DNA from: Rhamnusium bicolor
Taxonomy: Eukaryota > Arthropoda > Insecta > Coleoptera > Cerambycidae
Assembly (NCBI GenBank): GCA_029963845.1
Contig: JANEYF010000407.1
Location: 33,018 to 97,017 of the forward strand
Direction: 5' to 3'
Length of the DNA stretch: 64,000 nt
Part shown: in pieces, positions 23,535-35,209 of the stretch
Layout of the letters: each line of letters opens with the position of its first letter
Numbering within the stretch: position 1 is the first letter of the stretch
Program-made: the position numbers and the translations under genes
Notes under the pieces: model-generated
What the model was told of the DNA's origin: nothing
The model's input: only the letters and a program-made list of their open reading frames with translations
Databases searched by the model: none

Positions 23535-23644
23535 TTCACACTTACACAATTATTACACATTTATACAAATTAAAAGTTATTTAAAAATCACTTCTATAGC
23601 TATTAATGTAACGAGATTATTGCGATTTATAATAATAGAGGACG

Positions 23645-23682
23645 TTGCCAGACGACGAGGCGATAGCCGAGTCGCCTGGCAA
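23645..23682. repeat. GC-rich 38-bp palindrome
   Basis: TTGCCAG...CTGGCAA arms surround GACGAGGCGATAGCCGAGTCG. Five or six mismatched pairs are spread through the stem. Its design resembles the TTGATGCCC-GACGCGAAGCGGA-GGGCATCAA hairpin at 412-442. It immediately precedes the second partial copy of the uncharacterised arthropod family gene. Confidence 0.7.
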
Positions 23683-23689
23683 ACTCATT

Positions 23690-23975
23690 TGTAAGTGTAG
23701 TTAGGGGATTTTTAGGCAAAAGAATGATGAGAACAATAAGCGACTAGTAGGCGAACTTTCAGATTCGTACCAAACGCTTAGTTGCCGTTTGTCTTTAAAA
23801 ATTCACTTTCTGCACTCTCATTTAGTTTTTTTTTTTGAAAATTTGGGTGCGGTAAGCGACGAGCAAGAAAAAAGATGTTCCCCAGATATCAGGACAATGA
23901 AAATTCGTTATCAAGGACGCCATGATGGGTGTTTGCTGTTGGTTCTTAAAGCGAGACGAGTTGACCACCCATAAA
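23690..23975 (+). pseudogene. Uncharacterised arthropod repeat-protein family, second partial copy
   Basis: The plus-strand frame carries GDFLGKRM, then MSLKIHFLHSHLVFFFENLG and AVSDEQEKRCSPDIRTMK, ending RYQGRHDG. It matches the C-terminal block of the minus-strand gene at 11200-12255 in both DNA and protein. Upstream residues are shifted into another frame, and the rest of the gene is absent. It is a truncated, dead copy. Confidence 0.75.
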
Positions 23976-24440
23976 AGAAAAAAATGAACTGAGCATATGC
24001 TTTTCAAAAATTTTTCACCATTTTTGTAGATATCTATGTAAGCCTATTATATGTCATATACATTATTGATATATAGCAATAAATAGTAGTTAGTCAAATT
24101 AACAATAATATTATTCCTGCTCATAATGCTTTATTAATGTAACAAGAAAACGTTAGGTATTACGACTTTTTACTTGTCATTTCTGTAATCAGGAGGCTAT
24201 ATTCCAGTGGGATATGCTATTCAGGGACATGTTACAAAAAGAAAATGTTTTTTATCCGCCAGTGTCATGAATTAATTACCTACTGACATAATGTCCAGGC
24301 AATTCCTTATCTGATACAGTGGGCTCTTCTACGATCGATATATTTATAAGTAGGGCTGACAAAAATGTTCCGTGGGACAGTGGCGTATGCGAAGTTAACT
24401 AATACGAGTAAGAATAAACTGTTACAATTTATAACAATGT
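23976..24440. other. No gene recognised
   Basis: AT-rich sequence between the family remnant and the hAT gene. TAGGGCTGACAAAAATG at 24353 could be a hAT terminus, but I found no convincing partner. Confidence 0.4.
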
Positions 24441-25776
24441 ATGTAAAACTTACCCTCTTAACTAGCTTGATGAACTAGCTTGCTTATCATAAACTGGAGG
24501 ATGTGTAGCCATTTTGCAGCATCAGGTATGTTTCTATGGTTGTCTCCATGAGTGATGTTCGCTTTGGTGAAAATATATTCTTATATTTTTGAAAACGACC
24601 GTTCGACATCTACTGATGTAATACACGTATAGGTAAAATAGTCTGAACGCACTTAACGGATCTGGGGCTGCACCATCACATATTTGTCTAAATCTGTTAA
24701 AACCGGTGTCTTTATTTAACACACTTGCGAACTTTTCTTTAACGCGCTCATTTGTTGCGTCACCTATAGCGTGTAGCAGTGGATTTACTTCGTCCACTAT
24801 TTGCAGTGACTCCGCTAACGACAACGAAATGTTTTCTAATTTTCTTATGCTTTCATGTTTTCATGGTTTATAGTTCCTCGCAATATTTTTTAAAGCTGTT
24901 TGTTCCACAACGTGTAAGAATCGGCTATGGTGGTTAATGAATACCGGGACACTTGCTATGAAATGCACGGAGACGTTTAGGAGATTTAAGAAACACTTTC
25001 TTTGTACTTGCTATTAATACATCCACCTCTGGAAAACCTTTTCGAATAGTTTCTGCCACAAGATGTAAATCATGCACTTTACACGTAACATGTATAAACG
25101 TATAACCTTGTTCTTGCAAAGAACGGCCTACCGAACGCATTGTCACGGCGCCATCAGTCACAAATATCAACACTTGACTTTTTGACAGTTCTAATTTTTC
25201 TAACGTCTCCAGCACCACCCTGGTAATTGTTTCGCTAGTATACTGACTTAGACTTTTGCTAGCTAGTAACAGTGCAACTGTCGGTTTAAGAGGGTCCTGT
25301 ACTCGTATTATAACATTTAAAATAGAATTCTTTTTACATTCTGTTGTTTCATCAACAGATAACCACAGTCGTGTACTTTTTAATTCACATTTCGTCTTAT
25401 TTGCCATATCTACGTGTACAGTTGGTAGATAGTTACATAACGTTGTGCGACTTGGTAACTTCACCAGGGCATTGTATTTATTCCAGAACTCTCGAAATGG
25501 TTGTTTATCGAGTATGTGCAGCGGAACATCACAGGCAATCAGCATTAATAGTAAATCAGACATATATGTTGTCGAAGGCACGCCATTTTTTTTATTTTTA
25601 TGGTGTACACTATTTACGTGAAGTCCACAATCACGCTTATCCCAGCACATCAAATCTTACTCGCACACTTTACAAATTATTTTAGCACCATCATAGAATA
25701 AATCCGAGAATTCGCCTATGAATTTATTCACTTTGTCGGCAAATGGCCGTTTTCTACCCCTGTGTACGTTTGCCAT
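24440..25776 (-). pseudogene. hAT-superfamily transposase (broken)
   Basis: Starts at ATG 25776 with a basic stretch and a zinc-finger-like region (CKVC ... HVNSVHH). A TAA at 25657-25659 interrupts it. The long frame 24934-25653 then holds the hAT catalytic core: WLSVDETT (first Asp), VLIFVTDGAVTM (second Asp) and CKVHDLHLVAETIRKGFP, resembling insect transposases annotated as CGG-binding-protein-like. The C-terminal dimerisation block SVDVERSF and KYKNIFSPKRTSLMETTIET lies at about 24500-24610 after frameshifts. The overall length of ~430 residues suits a short hAT. No TIR pair or 8-bp duplication could be confirmed. Confidence 0.8.
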
Positions 25777-26294
25777 GCTTTATTATTAAATTAATATCAA
25801 CAATACAGTACAACAAATAAAATAAAAATACAAAAACAATATGCAATACTCCCAAGTGACTTAACATGTACGCAACTCGAAAGCTAATAATAGACTGGAC
25901 TGGAGAAAGAGTTTCGCGGTCAAGGTGAATGCCGGCAACAGTAAGTACATCTGTACTCTACGACCATGATACAGAGAAACGACTTGCAGCTTTATTTATA
26001 AGTAAATATCCACTAGATCTATTACATTTTCCAATTCACCCAGACCAATTCAGAAAACTAGGAACATAATGTTTTAAGATTATGTAAAATAAGTTAAATG
26101 TGCAAAGCATTAGATCAACCAGTTGCATTTGAGCCGATATTATTCAGTTTGTTGTTCACGTTATTGGTGGTAAGTTTTCTCATATTAAGTGTTATATAAA
26201 AATATTATAATTTATAAATATAACTATATTGTTTCTAATTTGATTAATTTGAATGAGGTCCATTAACAAAACATTTTATTAATGCTCGTAACTT
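25777..26294. other. No gene recognised
   Basis: Sequence 5' of the hAT gene, possibly its leader and terminus. From about 26240 (AATGAGGTCCATTAACAAAAC) it looks like the outer part of the Penelope-derived repeat that follows. Confidence 0.4.
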
Positions 26295-26440
26295 AACATT
26301 TAATTTAAAGGCCAGAGTTTCGATAGTTGATTACTACCATCTTCAGGGCCAAAACTGCTACTTAATGACTTCATAGCAATTTTAGCCCTGAAGATGACAG
26401 TAATCCACTACCAAAAAGTTGGCCCTTAAATTAAATGTTG
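26295..26440. repeat. Head-to-head Penelope-type palindrome with hammerhead-like core
   Basis: Arms of ~63 bp (26295-26357 and 26376-26440) share AACATTTAATTTAA, GGCC, and a CATCTTCAGGG block. On the minus strand the left arm reads CTGAAGA, a stem GGTAG/CTATC, then GAAAC, flanked by GGCC on both sides. That is the conserved order of a hammerhead ribozyme (CUGANGA, stem II, GAAA). The right arm keeps CTGAAGA but has lost the GAAA part. Penelope-like elements are known to carry such ribozymes. Confidence 0.6.
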
Positions 26441-27187
26441 TTCTTGATAAAAAATTTAGTCCTCATTGCGTGTGAATTCGTCCAACCATTATTTTTTATC
26501 TGTATATACCTATGAATTATCCAGTAAATTAATTTTAACACAATATCATAGTAATATCTTAAGAGTCTCAGAGGATATTTAAATGAAAGTATTACATTCT
26601 TTTGCGTTTCAATTATGTTACCAAATTAGATTCCGCTACTGAATTTGCTCTAAATCGAGGCGGCGTACAAATAATAAGAGACCTCAGGGGTTTCTGATTG
26701 AGCATCATCTCTTTGCTACTGGAAATAATACCGTCATTATAGAGAAATTATTCAGCATTAGTTCAGCTACTTATTTACATAATGCCAAGATTCTATACAC
26801 TTCATATTCTGGTATTGTTTTATTGCATTAGCTTATGCTGGATGTCTGTTGCTAATTTTATAGATAAATTGGACATAATGGAAGTAATTACACATAAATT
26901 ATAAAAGGGATAAACAGTATTTTTTAATTCGTGCGAAAGGAGAAATGAAATTTAAAATTGAAAAATGAACTAATAAATACATATTATTTAAAATAACAAA
27001 AAAATTTCTTGTATTTACATTTTCTTCTAAATATGCAGCAAAACATATAATTCAATTAAACAACACTTCAAATTACCTATCGTTAATTAGTAAAGACAAC
27101 TATACCTCCATAATACTAAGACATGGACTGTATACATGACATAACAGTATGATACGAAACAGCTGAAAATAAAAGAATAATAATATG
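26441..27187. other. No gene recognised
   Basis: AT-rich sequence with no coding signal or terminus that I can name. Confidence 0.45.
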
Positions 27188-27211
27188 GCTCCGTGGTCTA
27201 GAGGTAACGTA

Positions 27212-28830
27212 CAGTTGATTTCAATAAAAACTGGTACACTTTCTTTTAGCTATGTAAATCATTCGTTCTTTGATTGATATTAATAATCTTACAAATGTCA
27301 CTTTGACGTTAATCAGTGGCGTCATTATTAAAAATGGTTCGACATCTAACAGATATTCAAAAATTTCGAATTGTTTCTAAAATTGAAGATGGTTGGTCCA
27401 TAAGAAGACTTGCTGCTGAATACAATGTGAGTAAAACTACGATAATGAATGTTAAAAAACAATGGGAAACCAAGCAAACGGTATCCCGTAAAGTTGGTTC
27501 CGGTAGGCCCAGAAAGAGCAATAATCAAGAAGATGAAAATCTTATAAATTACCTAATAGAAAACCCTTTTCAGACTGCAGTAAATGCAATTTCAGAGACA
27601 AATTTTCCTGCTTCGGTATCTACTGCTTGCAGAAGAATAAAACTACAAAGCGACTTGAAGAGTTGTTCAGCGGCTAAAAAATACAAACTTTCAGAAGAAA
27701 AGAAGCAGGGTAGGATTATTTTTGCACTGAACTATATAATCAATGATGAAAACATCTGGGGACAAGTTGTCTTTTCTGACGAAAAGGTTTTTAAATCCTG
27801 TAACGATGGACGTGTTCGCGTATATAGGCCTCCTTCCACTAGATACGACGAAAAAATATACTTTCGATCCACAAATATCAGGAAGGTTTTCAGTCAATGT
27901 CTGGGCTTGGATGAGCCTAAATGGGTTAGGTGTGTGTTGGAACAGTGGTAGTCATCTCAATTCCATTAAATATATTGAAATATTAGACAATATTATGTTG
28001 CCGTCAGTAATAGAGGTGTTTCCGGAAAATAATTTTATTTTCCAACAAGACAACTGCTCCATACATACGGCCCATCGTGCCAGGCAATGGTTTCTTAATA
28101 TAAATATAGAGTTGTTACCGTGGCCATCTAAAAGTCCGGATTTAAATCCAATTGAAAATGTATGGGGACTAATGGTAAAACATATAAGAAAATTAAATAA
28201 CCATCCAAATAATGCCCAAGAATTGGAAGGGATAATTGAAGACGCTTGGGAGAACTTGTCGCAAGAAGTTGACCTTGCAAGAAATCTGATTTTGTCCATG
28301 CCTGCAAGACTTCAGACAGTTTTAGACGCTAATGAAGCAATGACAAAATATTAGTTAATTCTGTATTACGTAATTGAAGTTCATTTATTTTATTTTTTTA
28401 TTGTATTTTTATGTTCAGTTTGCATTGTTTACATTTTTTTTAATCTCAAGTGGTATTTTTGTGTTCTTATTTATAAAAATAGAATTATCATTATTCAGTT
28501 AGTATTTTAATTACAACCATTAGTAGAATTATCAGTAACAAATATTATTTTTTTAAACAATAATATGGCAGGCTTGAAAATGTTTTGAAAAAGTTATTTT
28601 CTAATTATTTTTTAAAATTCCATTTAATAAAACAAAAGAGAAAGGTTTAATAAGTTTAAAAAACACAAAGAAAACCGATCTCAAAAAAAACCCAGGTCGG
28701 GGTAAATCACCTCTTCTCCACCCCCCCTCTCGACATGCCTGGCCAGCCCTATTTACAGACATATGCACACAACTAAACTATTAAGATTTTCGATTACAAG
28801 AATTGTACCAGTTTTTTCTGAAATCAAGTG
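27212..28830 (+). mobile_element. Tc1-like element with TA duplication
   Basis: The left end CAGTTGATTTCAATAAAAAC and the right end GTACCAGTTTTTTCTGAAATCAAGTG are inverted copies about 27-30 bp long. They are flanked by TA at 27210-27211 and 28831-28832. The element is 1619 bp. It carries one transposase gene on the plus strand with a single frameshift and lies inside the tRNA-like head of a SINE. Confidence 0.88.
27334..28354 (+). pseudogene. Tc1-like transposase, one frameshift from intact
   Basis: Cut-and-paste DD34E transposase. The ATG at 27334 gives the normal start (MVRHLTDIQKF). The N-terminal paired-type HTH has WSIRRLAAEYNVSKTT and a GRPRK-type linker (SGRPRKS). The catalytic core has VVFSDEKVF (first Asp), FQQDNCSIHTAH (second Asp) and SPDLNPIENVWG (Glu), with exactly 34 residues between the second Asp and the Glu. 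The frame shifts once, at the A-run near 27850-27855, so the two open segments overlap. The stop is at 28354, giving a total of ~340 residues, the usual size. This is the best-preserved transposase in the window. Confidence 0.9.
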
Positions 28831-29399
28831 TACCTACCTCGAAACCTTGGGGTCCCGGGTTCAATTCCCGGTCGAGGAACTGGGATTTTTTCGGAAAGAG
28901 AAATTAATCCCAGTATACTCAGATATTGGCTGTGTGTCTATTGTCTCTTAATGTGTAACCCTCTCCCGCACAAAGTCATTCCAGACCTTCAGGGATAAAG
29001 GGGATTGTAATTACATGTGGTGTTATTATTATTATTATTATTATAATAAAATTATTTTAATTGTCGTGTTTTATTAAATATAATTATTATACAGAGAGAA
29101 CAAACACTTGTATGATTTTCCACAAAACGCCAACACACCTATGCTGTACTGGGTGTTCATAATAAATTGTGCACTCCTATTTTAGCTCTTATTATAGCAT
29201 ATACGAGAAGACCATAAATAGAAAAGTTTAGGAAATTTTTGACCACACATGTTTTTTTTTTTTAAACAAAACACTATATATGTACATTTTTTTATTTTCA
29301 AAATGTCAATTATTTTGTAATTTCGAAAATATTTACCTACTTATGATATATTATCTCTTGTCGTTTTGGAAATCTTAAAAAAATATATCTGCGGTCCAT

Positions 29400-29536
29400 A
29401 TTCATTTCAAATTCAAGTTAGCTGCTTTGCAGCAATTGCCTTATGGAAGATTTCTATCAAGATTGACGTTTTCAAGGATCGCCAAGAAACTAAGAGAAAC
29501 CGGTTTCCTCAAAATTTTAAAAAGGAGTTCAAACCG
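29400..29536 (+). pseudogene. Mariner-like transposase N-terminal scrap
   Basis: The plus-strand frame reads KLAALQQLPYGRF, then SRLTFSRIAKKLRETGFLKI, matching the winged-helix start (RLRETGS-type) of the mariner-like transposases in this window. It is cut off at 29537 by the foldback element. An upstream GGGTGTTCATAATAAATTG at about 29148 may be the old terminus. Confidence 0.55.
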
Positions 29537-30823
29537 TAAAATATCTGATGTGGCCAACCATAACTTTTTTATACCAGTATATATCATCGTAATCTAAAAA
29601 AATTATTCTGTTTAATTCTTCACTTACCTCGATTAAATTTTAAAAACGTATCTTGAAATGTTTTATAAATTTTTTTTAATAATTAATTATCTGCGTCCTT
29701 CGATATTTACAATAATAATTCATGTCATATATTTTAATAATTTCTTCTTATTGACATTGACATTTTTGTAACTAAATTAGATATTTCAAATGTCAAACTG
29801 CCAGATTTATCCTAACTCCATTTTATAATGTCAAATGCGTACAAAATTTCAGTTTACATCAGCTTTATTTAAGTACTTGAAATATATCTTATTCGCTTGA
29901 TATAGTAGACATTGTAATCTATCATCAAGAATATATTTTTCTGTAAAGTTAAATACAAAAAAGTTTGAATCCAGTGGACCCCCTTTCAGCTGGCCAATTT
30001 TACTCATCGCCGAATTTCTTATTGTCTTTGGCTTTTAGAACAAGTGTACCAAATTTGAAAGCTTCTAACTCAAAAAATACTAATGAGACTTCCCAAATTT
30101 GGCAGTTAAGATTGTAAACAACATTTTAGGTGACACATTAATTTTGGTGAATGTGGTACCACCAAAGGAGACACAATGAATGAAAGAAGAAAAAAGGTAC
30201 AATTTCGGGAAAAAAATAAAAAAAATTTATTGCATTTTTGGACGTATTTCGACGAATTATAATGAAAAAACATAACTCTGCGGAAAAAATCTGTCTGCAT
30301 ATCTGTCTGCATATCTGTAGTATCAGACAGTATCACAGTTTTTGAAATAAAGATTTCAAATTTGGTACACATATTCTAAAAGCCAAACACAATGATAAAT
30401 TCGATGATGAGCAAAATTGTCCAGCTGAAAGGAGGTCGACGGGACCCAAACTTTTTTGTATTTACCATTAAAAAAATATATATTCTTGATGACAGATTAT
30501 AAATCATATCTACTATATGAAGCCAATAAAATATATTTTCCAATTACTTAAATAAAGCTGATGTAAACTTAAATTTTCTATACATTTTACCTCACAAAAT
30601 GGGGTTAGGATAAATTTAACAGTGTGACAGTGTGACAGTTATTATTGACAGTATCGAATGACTCTGATAAATTAATTATTTAAAAGTTTTAATGAAACAT
30701 TTCAAGGTACGCTATTAAAATTTAATTAAGGTAAGTGAAGAATTAAATAGAATGATTTTTTTACATCAGGATGATATATACCGGTATAAGAAAGTTATGT
30801 GCTGGCCACATTAGATATTTTAT
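29537..30823. repeat. 1.3-kb foldback element
   Basis: Arms of about 480-500 bp (29537-30040 and 30345-30823) are inverted copies: the TAAAATATCTGATGTGGCCA-type end, AATAAAGCTGATGTAAACT, ATATATTCTTGATGA, and AAAGCCAAAG/ACACAATGATAAATTCG. A ~300-bp centre contains TCTGTCTGCATATCTGTCTG. No protein is encoded. A copy of the centre and right arm lies at 60109-60890. The left end interrupts a transposase remnant. Confidence 0.78.
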
Positions 30824-32810
30824 TTTTGTAAGAGGAAAGGGTTTGTCCTCACATCTCACTGAAATAAGTTTCTAGAAAGTTTGTTGAATTAGTACCTGTA
30901 ACTATTGTTATTAATATTTTTATTGATAACATGATGCCCACTTAACTTGTATCTTGTCATGTAACTTGCTCAATACTGTATAAAAAGTTAGATACTGGAA
31001 TCAACCAACATTCTAACTACCACAATTTGTCTTTTTCAAAATATTTACTATAAGTGATACTTTCTTTATTTAAACTACAGTAATTTCTATTTAGAATTGT
31101 TGATAAATAAAGCTAAAAGCATATTTGATAATATTTATCAACATTGAACAACTGTCCTGAACTACGAACCCACCAGAATTACTGACCGACCGACGGGCAA
31201 CATAAAAATTTAACCAATTGGACCGCTAATTGTTTATGAGAGGCCTAATAAAACAGGTAATATAAATCTTAGAGGAACTTAATAATATTAATATAAATTA
31301 TATATTGTTGTGGTTACAACTAAATTATGTTTTGTAAAAATTTGATAAAAATTGTCTATATTATTCGTTCATCCTGGGTATCTCATCTGATGACGCAAAT
31401 AATAAAGTGAATCGAAAAGAAAAATGTTAAGAAAGGATGAAGCAAGGGTTAACTTTAAATTATAATGTGCTGTTGATACTGGTGCACTTCACAGGGTGTT
31501 ACGAATTTTCAGAATATAACGCAACATCATTGTTACATCCGGTATTTAGGTAAAACTGAATTTTTATTTAAAAACCAGTAACACAGTATTTTTGAAGAGT
31601 CCACCTATAATACAAAACAAATCATCCAAATCGACCAAACGAATCGAAAAAAAAATTAATATTAAACTTATGCTAAATTTCAGGTGATGCGATAATTAAT
31701 GTGGGTTGTGTACTTTGTGAATTTACTTAAACAGTTGCCTTCTGAAATTCTTTCTGATTTTCTCATATTACTAAAAATAAAAGAGTTTAGGATAGTATTA
31801 AAGTTCAGTTTTTCATGAATTTTTCGATAACAGATCCTTATCATTTACAAAAATATGTAAAAGTGACAAATTTATTCTAGCCCCCTCTCTCTTCAGATGA
31901 GCGAGATAATAAAGTTGACACCTGAATTGAGACCACTGTACTTGAAATATCATCTAGCTGTACATTTGTTTTTCTATAAATATAGCTATAAAATTAATGA
32001 AACCTCATTTAATATTTTGATAACCTTTTCCATCCTTTCTTTTGTGTTGTAAAATTAGTTCATTTACAAAATAACGTGACATCTTGGTTTTTTATTAATG
32101 TAGTACCATTTTGGAAAATGACTTTCTGTGTTTTATTTTATTCAGCATTAGTAAACATGATACTTAAAGCGACTCGTCCCTCGCCTTTTATACATGAGCG
32201 TCCGAGACCAAGCAACAATTAAAGAAAGATGTTCTTAAAAATTAAGGATGACTATTAAAATAATCTAACAGCAATACATCTTCTAATCCCACGAGATGCT
32301 TTACATGTACAAGGCGAGATAACCAATACCAATAGTGTTACATTGTACGGGACCACATCTACATATCATATTTCACATTTGTAAGCGATGTCCAAACGTA
32401 AGGTCAAAAGTTTTAAGATACTTGTAGTCAGCCGTTTAATGCGAGAACTGCAATAGCAGCAGTGGAGTATATGGGTATAATTAATAATAAATAGTTATTT
32501 ATAACTAAGAAAATAAAATACTGAATACGAAATTTTGATTTATTATTTATTTTGTCAACTTAATACCGAACATTGAACATGGAAGCACAAACTTCATTTT
32601 TTACGGATATCTTTCGAGGATGATTGGTTACTTTGGGACCAATATGTTAAAGTTTTGCGTTGTGTTATTATGACATTCGGTGTAATTTTAATGTAATAAT
32701 ATTTTTATTTAGAACTAGAAGTAATGAATACGTCAAGAAATAGGTTTGAGGATTAACAATGCTTTATCAATAAAAATATGTTTTAAGGTCTACCCAATAG
32801 TTCTCTAAGT
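30824..32810. other. No gene; possible LTR-like stretch at 30860-31190
   Basis: 30860-31190 has a TATAAAAA box (about 30979), AATAAA (31107) and a following GACCGACCGACGGGC block, the layout of an old retroviral-type LTR and leader, but no second copy or gag/pol was found. The remainder (31190-32810) is AT-rich without a supported gene. CACAGGGTGTTACGAATTTTC at 31491 may be a transposon end. Confidence 0.3.
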
Positions 32811-32819
32811 AAACATTCA

Positions 32820-34580
32820 GTAGCTGAATTTCTGAAATCAAAAAATCACAATAATAAACCAATACAAAACAAAGAAAATATCACAGCAAAATTAATTAGT
32901 AAGAAGTCAGTCGAAAATAACATTATTTTTACTAGAGCAGATAAAGGAAAAAGAGTGATTGCAATTAATAAAAATGACTATATAGAAAAAACAATAGATT
33001 TTTTAAATTTGCCCACTTTTGAGAAACTTGATAATGATCCCACTGAAAAATATCAAAAAAACAGTTAAACATGCTATAGATAATTCACCTAGTATATTTA
33101 GTTCTAAAGACAAATATTGTTTAACTATAATGAATCCACAGGCCCCCAAACTTTATTCTTTGATAAAATTGCATAAAAACAATTTACCTATACGCCCAGT
33201 AGTTTCTTACTTAACAGCACCTTCTAGCAAACCCTCGAATAGACTAATAAATATAGCAGTAGATGCATGTAAATTCAAATCAACGTTTAGTATTAATAAT
33301 TCCTATGAGTTAATTAATAGAACTAAAAATATTAAGTTTCCTAACAATGCTAAATTTATTTTTTTTGATATACAAAATTTATTTCCTAGTATACCGCCAA
33401 AAAGATACCATAAAAATTATAGAAAATTTACTAGATAGAAATAACACAAACCCCGTTGTAAAATCTGAACTACTAAATTTGCTGACCACATGTCTAAACC
33501 AAAATTATTTCCAATTCAACAACGAAATATTCACATCAAAAGAGGACCTAATAATGGGAAACCCATTAAGTCCTATTTTAGCAGAAATTTTTATGGACCA
33601 TATTGAGAAACAAATACATAAAAACAAATTAAGTAAAAGTTTTTTATACTGGTATAGATATGTAGGTGACAATATAGCATGTTTTACAGGTGCAACAAGA
33701 CAGTTAAATAGTTTTGTAGAATTTATTAATAATTTACACCCTGAGATAAAATTTACTGTAGAATATGAAAAAGACAAATCGATTAATTTTTTATATTTAA
33801 CTATCACAAAAATTAATAATTCACATGAATTTAATATTTACCATAAACCTTCGTACACAGATATTACGATACATAATAGTTCATCACATCCTGTAAAACA
33901 TAAACACGCTGCCTATACTAGTATGATAAACAGATTAACCAAATTTCCTTTAACTGAAGATAATTACAACAACAAATTAAATTTTATTAAACAAATAGCA
34001 GTTGAATAATGGTTTTAAAGAAACTTTGGTTAACAATTTACTTAAAAAATAAAAATCATAATATAGCAATAGAGTCAGTTTATCCAAAAGCAGAAATCAG
34101 TGAATTAAGTGATTTAAGATATAAAACCCTTACTTATATAGGCCAACCTACCGAAAAAAATATCAGTTGAACTTAAGAAAAAACATAATATTAAAATAGC
34201 ATTTAAAACTACTAATACTTTAGGAAAATTTATTAAGAACATAAAGATAACTACTAAAAAAGAACAAAAAAGTGGAGTCCATAAGCTTACATGTGGTACA
34301 TGCCCTAAAGTATACATCGGACAAACGGGAAGAAATTTTGGAAAAAAGATTGTCCGAACATAAACGCAGTTTTAATAACAATAAATTAGATTCGACGTAT
34401 GCCAACCACTTGCTAGAGGACAATCATTCTTTAATAACAATTTTGATATTTTACACAGAGAAAATAAAGGGCTAAAATTGTCACTATTAGAGACATTAGA
34501 AATCAATAAATTAAAAAATAGTAATGTTATTTTAAATGACCAGCTAGATTTAAACTGTTCACCACTGTTAAATATTTTCT
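32820..34580 (+). pseudogene. Penelope-like element: RT plus GIY-YIG endonuclease (frameshifted)
   Basis: The order is typical of Penelope. An N-terminal IIFTRADKGKRVIAINKNDY block is followed by a shift at an A7 run near 33053. The RT then reads PKLYSLIKLHKNNLPIRPVV, KFIFFDIQNLFPSIP (motif A), LIMGNPLSPILAEIFMDH (motif B) and YRYVGDNIACF, where the usual YVDD is YVGD. This changes one catalytic Asp. A linker (SYTDITIHNSSSHP) leads to a GIY-YIG-type endonuclease: VHKLTCGTCPKVYIGQTGRN, RLSEHKRSF and HLLEDNH. The last in-frame stop is at about 34580. At least four frameshifts split it. It would act by target-primed reverse transcription. Confidence 0.88.
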
Positions 34581-34680
34581 AAATTATTTTGTACCTTATT
34601 TTATTACGGTTCCATTTTATTACCCTAGATTAGTTAGTTGATATATATACCCTCACTTTGTAATAAAGAATTTAGTCTTG

Positions 34681-34733
34681 TACTCACCATCTGATGAAGC
34701 CACTGTGTGGCAAAACAATTGTCATGAGTTAAT
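34681..34733 (+). ncRNA. Hammerhead ribozyme-like motif downstream of Penelope
   Basis: In order: ACTCA..AT (stem I 5' strand), CTGATGA (34691-34697), stem II GCCAC-TGT-GTGGC (34699-34711), AAAAC (expected GAAAC), a CAATTG stem III (34716-34721), GTC (cleavage site) and ATGAGT (stem I 3' strand). All elements of a hammerhead are present. An extra A precedes stem II, and the G of GAAA is A, so activity is doubtful. Penelope-like elements are known to carry hammerheads in their terminal repeats. Confidence 0.65.
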
Positions 34734-34739
34734 TAAATT

Positions 34740-35209
34740 GTGAAAATCAAACAAGATTATTTTGTGTTTATTTGTAAAATATGTTTTTATTTCATACCTA
34801 AAGATATAGTTTTTTTTTATATTTGTTATGTTGGCACCATAATAATGATACGTACTGCAAATGATATTTTAAATGTCATAGGGAAAAAGCTCAGTTTTTC
34901 CAAATTTTCAATAAACATATTATTTACAAATACAGGGTGTTCCGGAAATAGTTCAAATATTTGGCAGCTAGAGTCCATGGCAAAAATTACGCCGCAGCAA
35001 AATCTAGTTTTAAATTTTTTCTCGGAATAGATTGAACTTAGAAATGTAAAACTTGAGAACTATTTCTCCTCAGAAGATCCCTCTCTAATTGTACTTGCAT
35101 TCGCTCTGTTTTCTCTTAAGAGGGTGAAATAAACCAACCCTTATGATTTTGCAAACAGAACTTTTTGACCGTTAATTTTTTTTAAAGCTTGGTTTATTTA
35201 CAAACATTT
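34740..35209. other. Penelope 3' flank and possible transposon end
   Basis: No gene. TACAGGGTGTTCCGGAAATAG at 34933 resembles the termini of mariner-like elements and lies upstream of the transposase scrap at 35210, so it may be its left end. Confidence 0.4.

Larger units (their letters stand above)
27188..29045 (+). mobile_element. tRNA-derived SINE, split by a Tc1 element
   Basis: The left part, 27188-27211 (GGCTCCGTGGTCTAGAGGTA), is an A-box-like tRNA head. The right part starts at 28831 and contains GGGTTCAATTCCCGG, a B-box/T-arm, then a ~150-bp body and an (ATT)n tail at about 29025-29043. Removing the Tc1 element between the two TA dinucleotides restores a continuous tRNA-like head. 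RNA polymerase III promoter boxes are therefore present but were separated by the insertion. The tRNA of origin is unclear, perhaps Asp/Glu-like. Confidence 0.78.

Noticed and set aside
24353..28752. Possible hAT terminal pair: TAGGGCTGACAAAAATG at 24353 and the inverse of TAGGGCTGG at 28752
   Set aside because: The right candidate lies inside the Tc1 element (27212-28830). Only ~9 bp match, and the flanking 8 bp agree at only about 5 positions.
30860..31190. Complete LTR retrotransposon
   Set aside because: TATA and AATAAA-like signals are present, but no second LTR, gag or pol was found. Kept only as a weak note.
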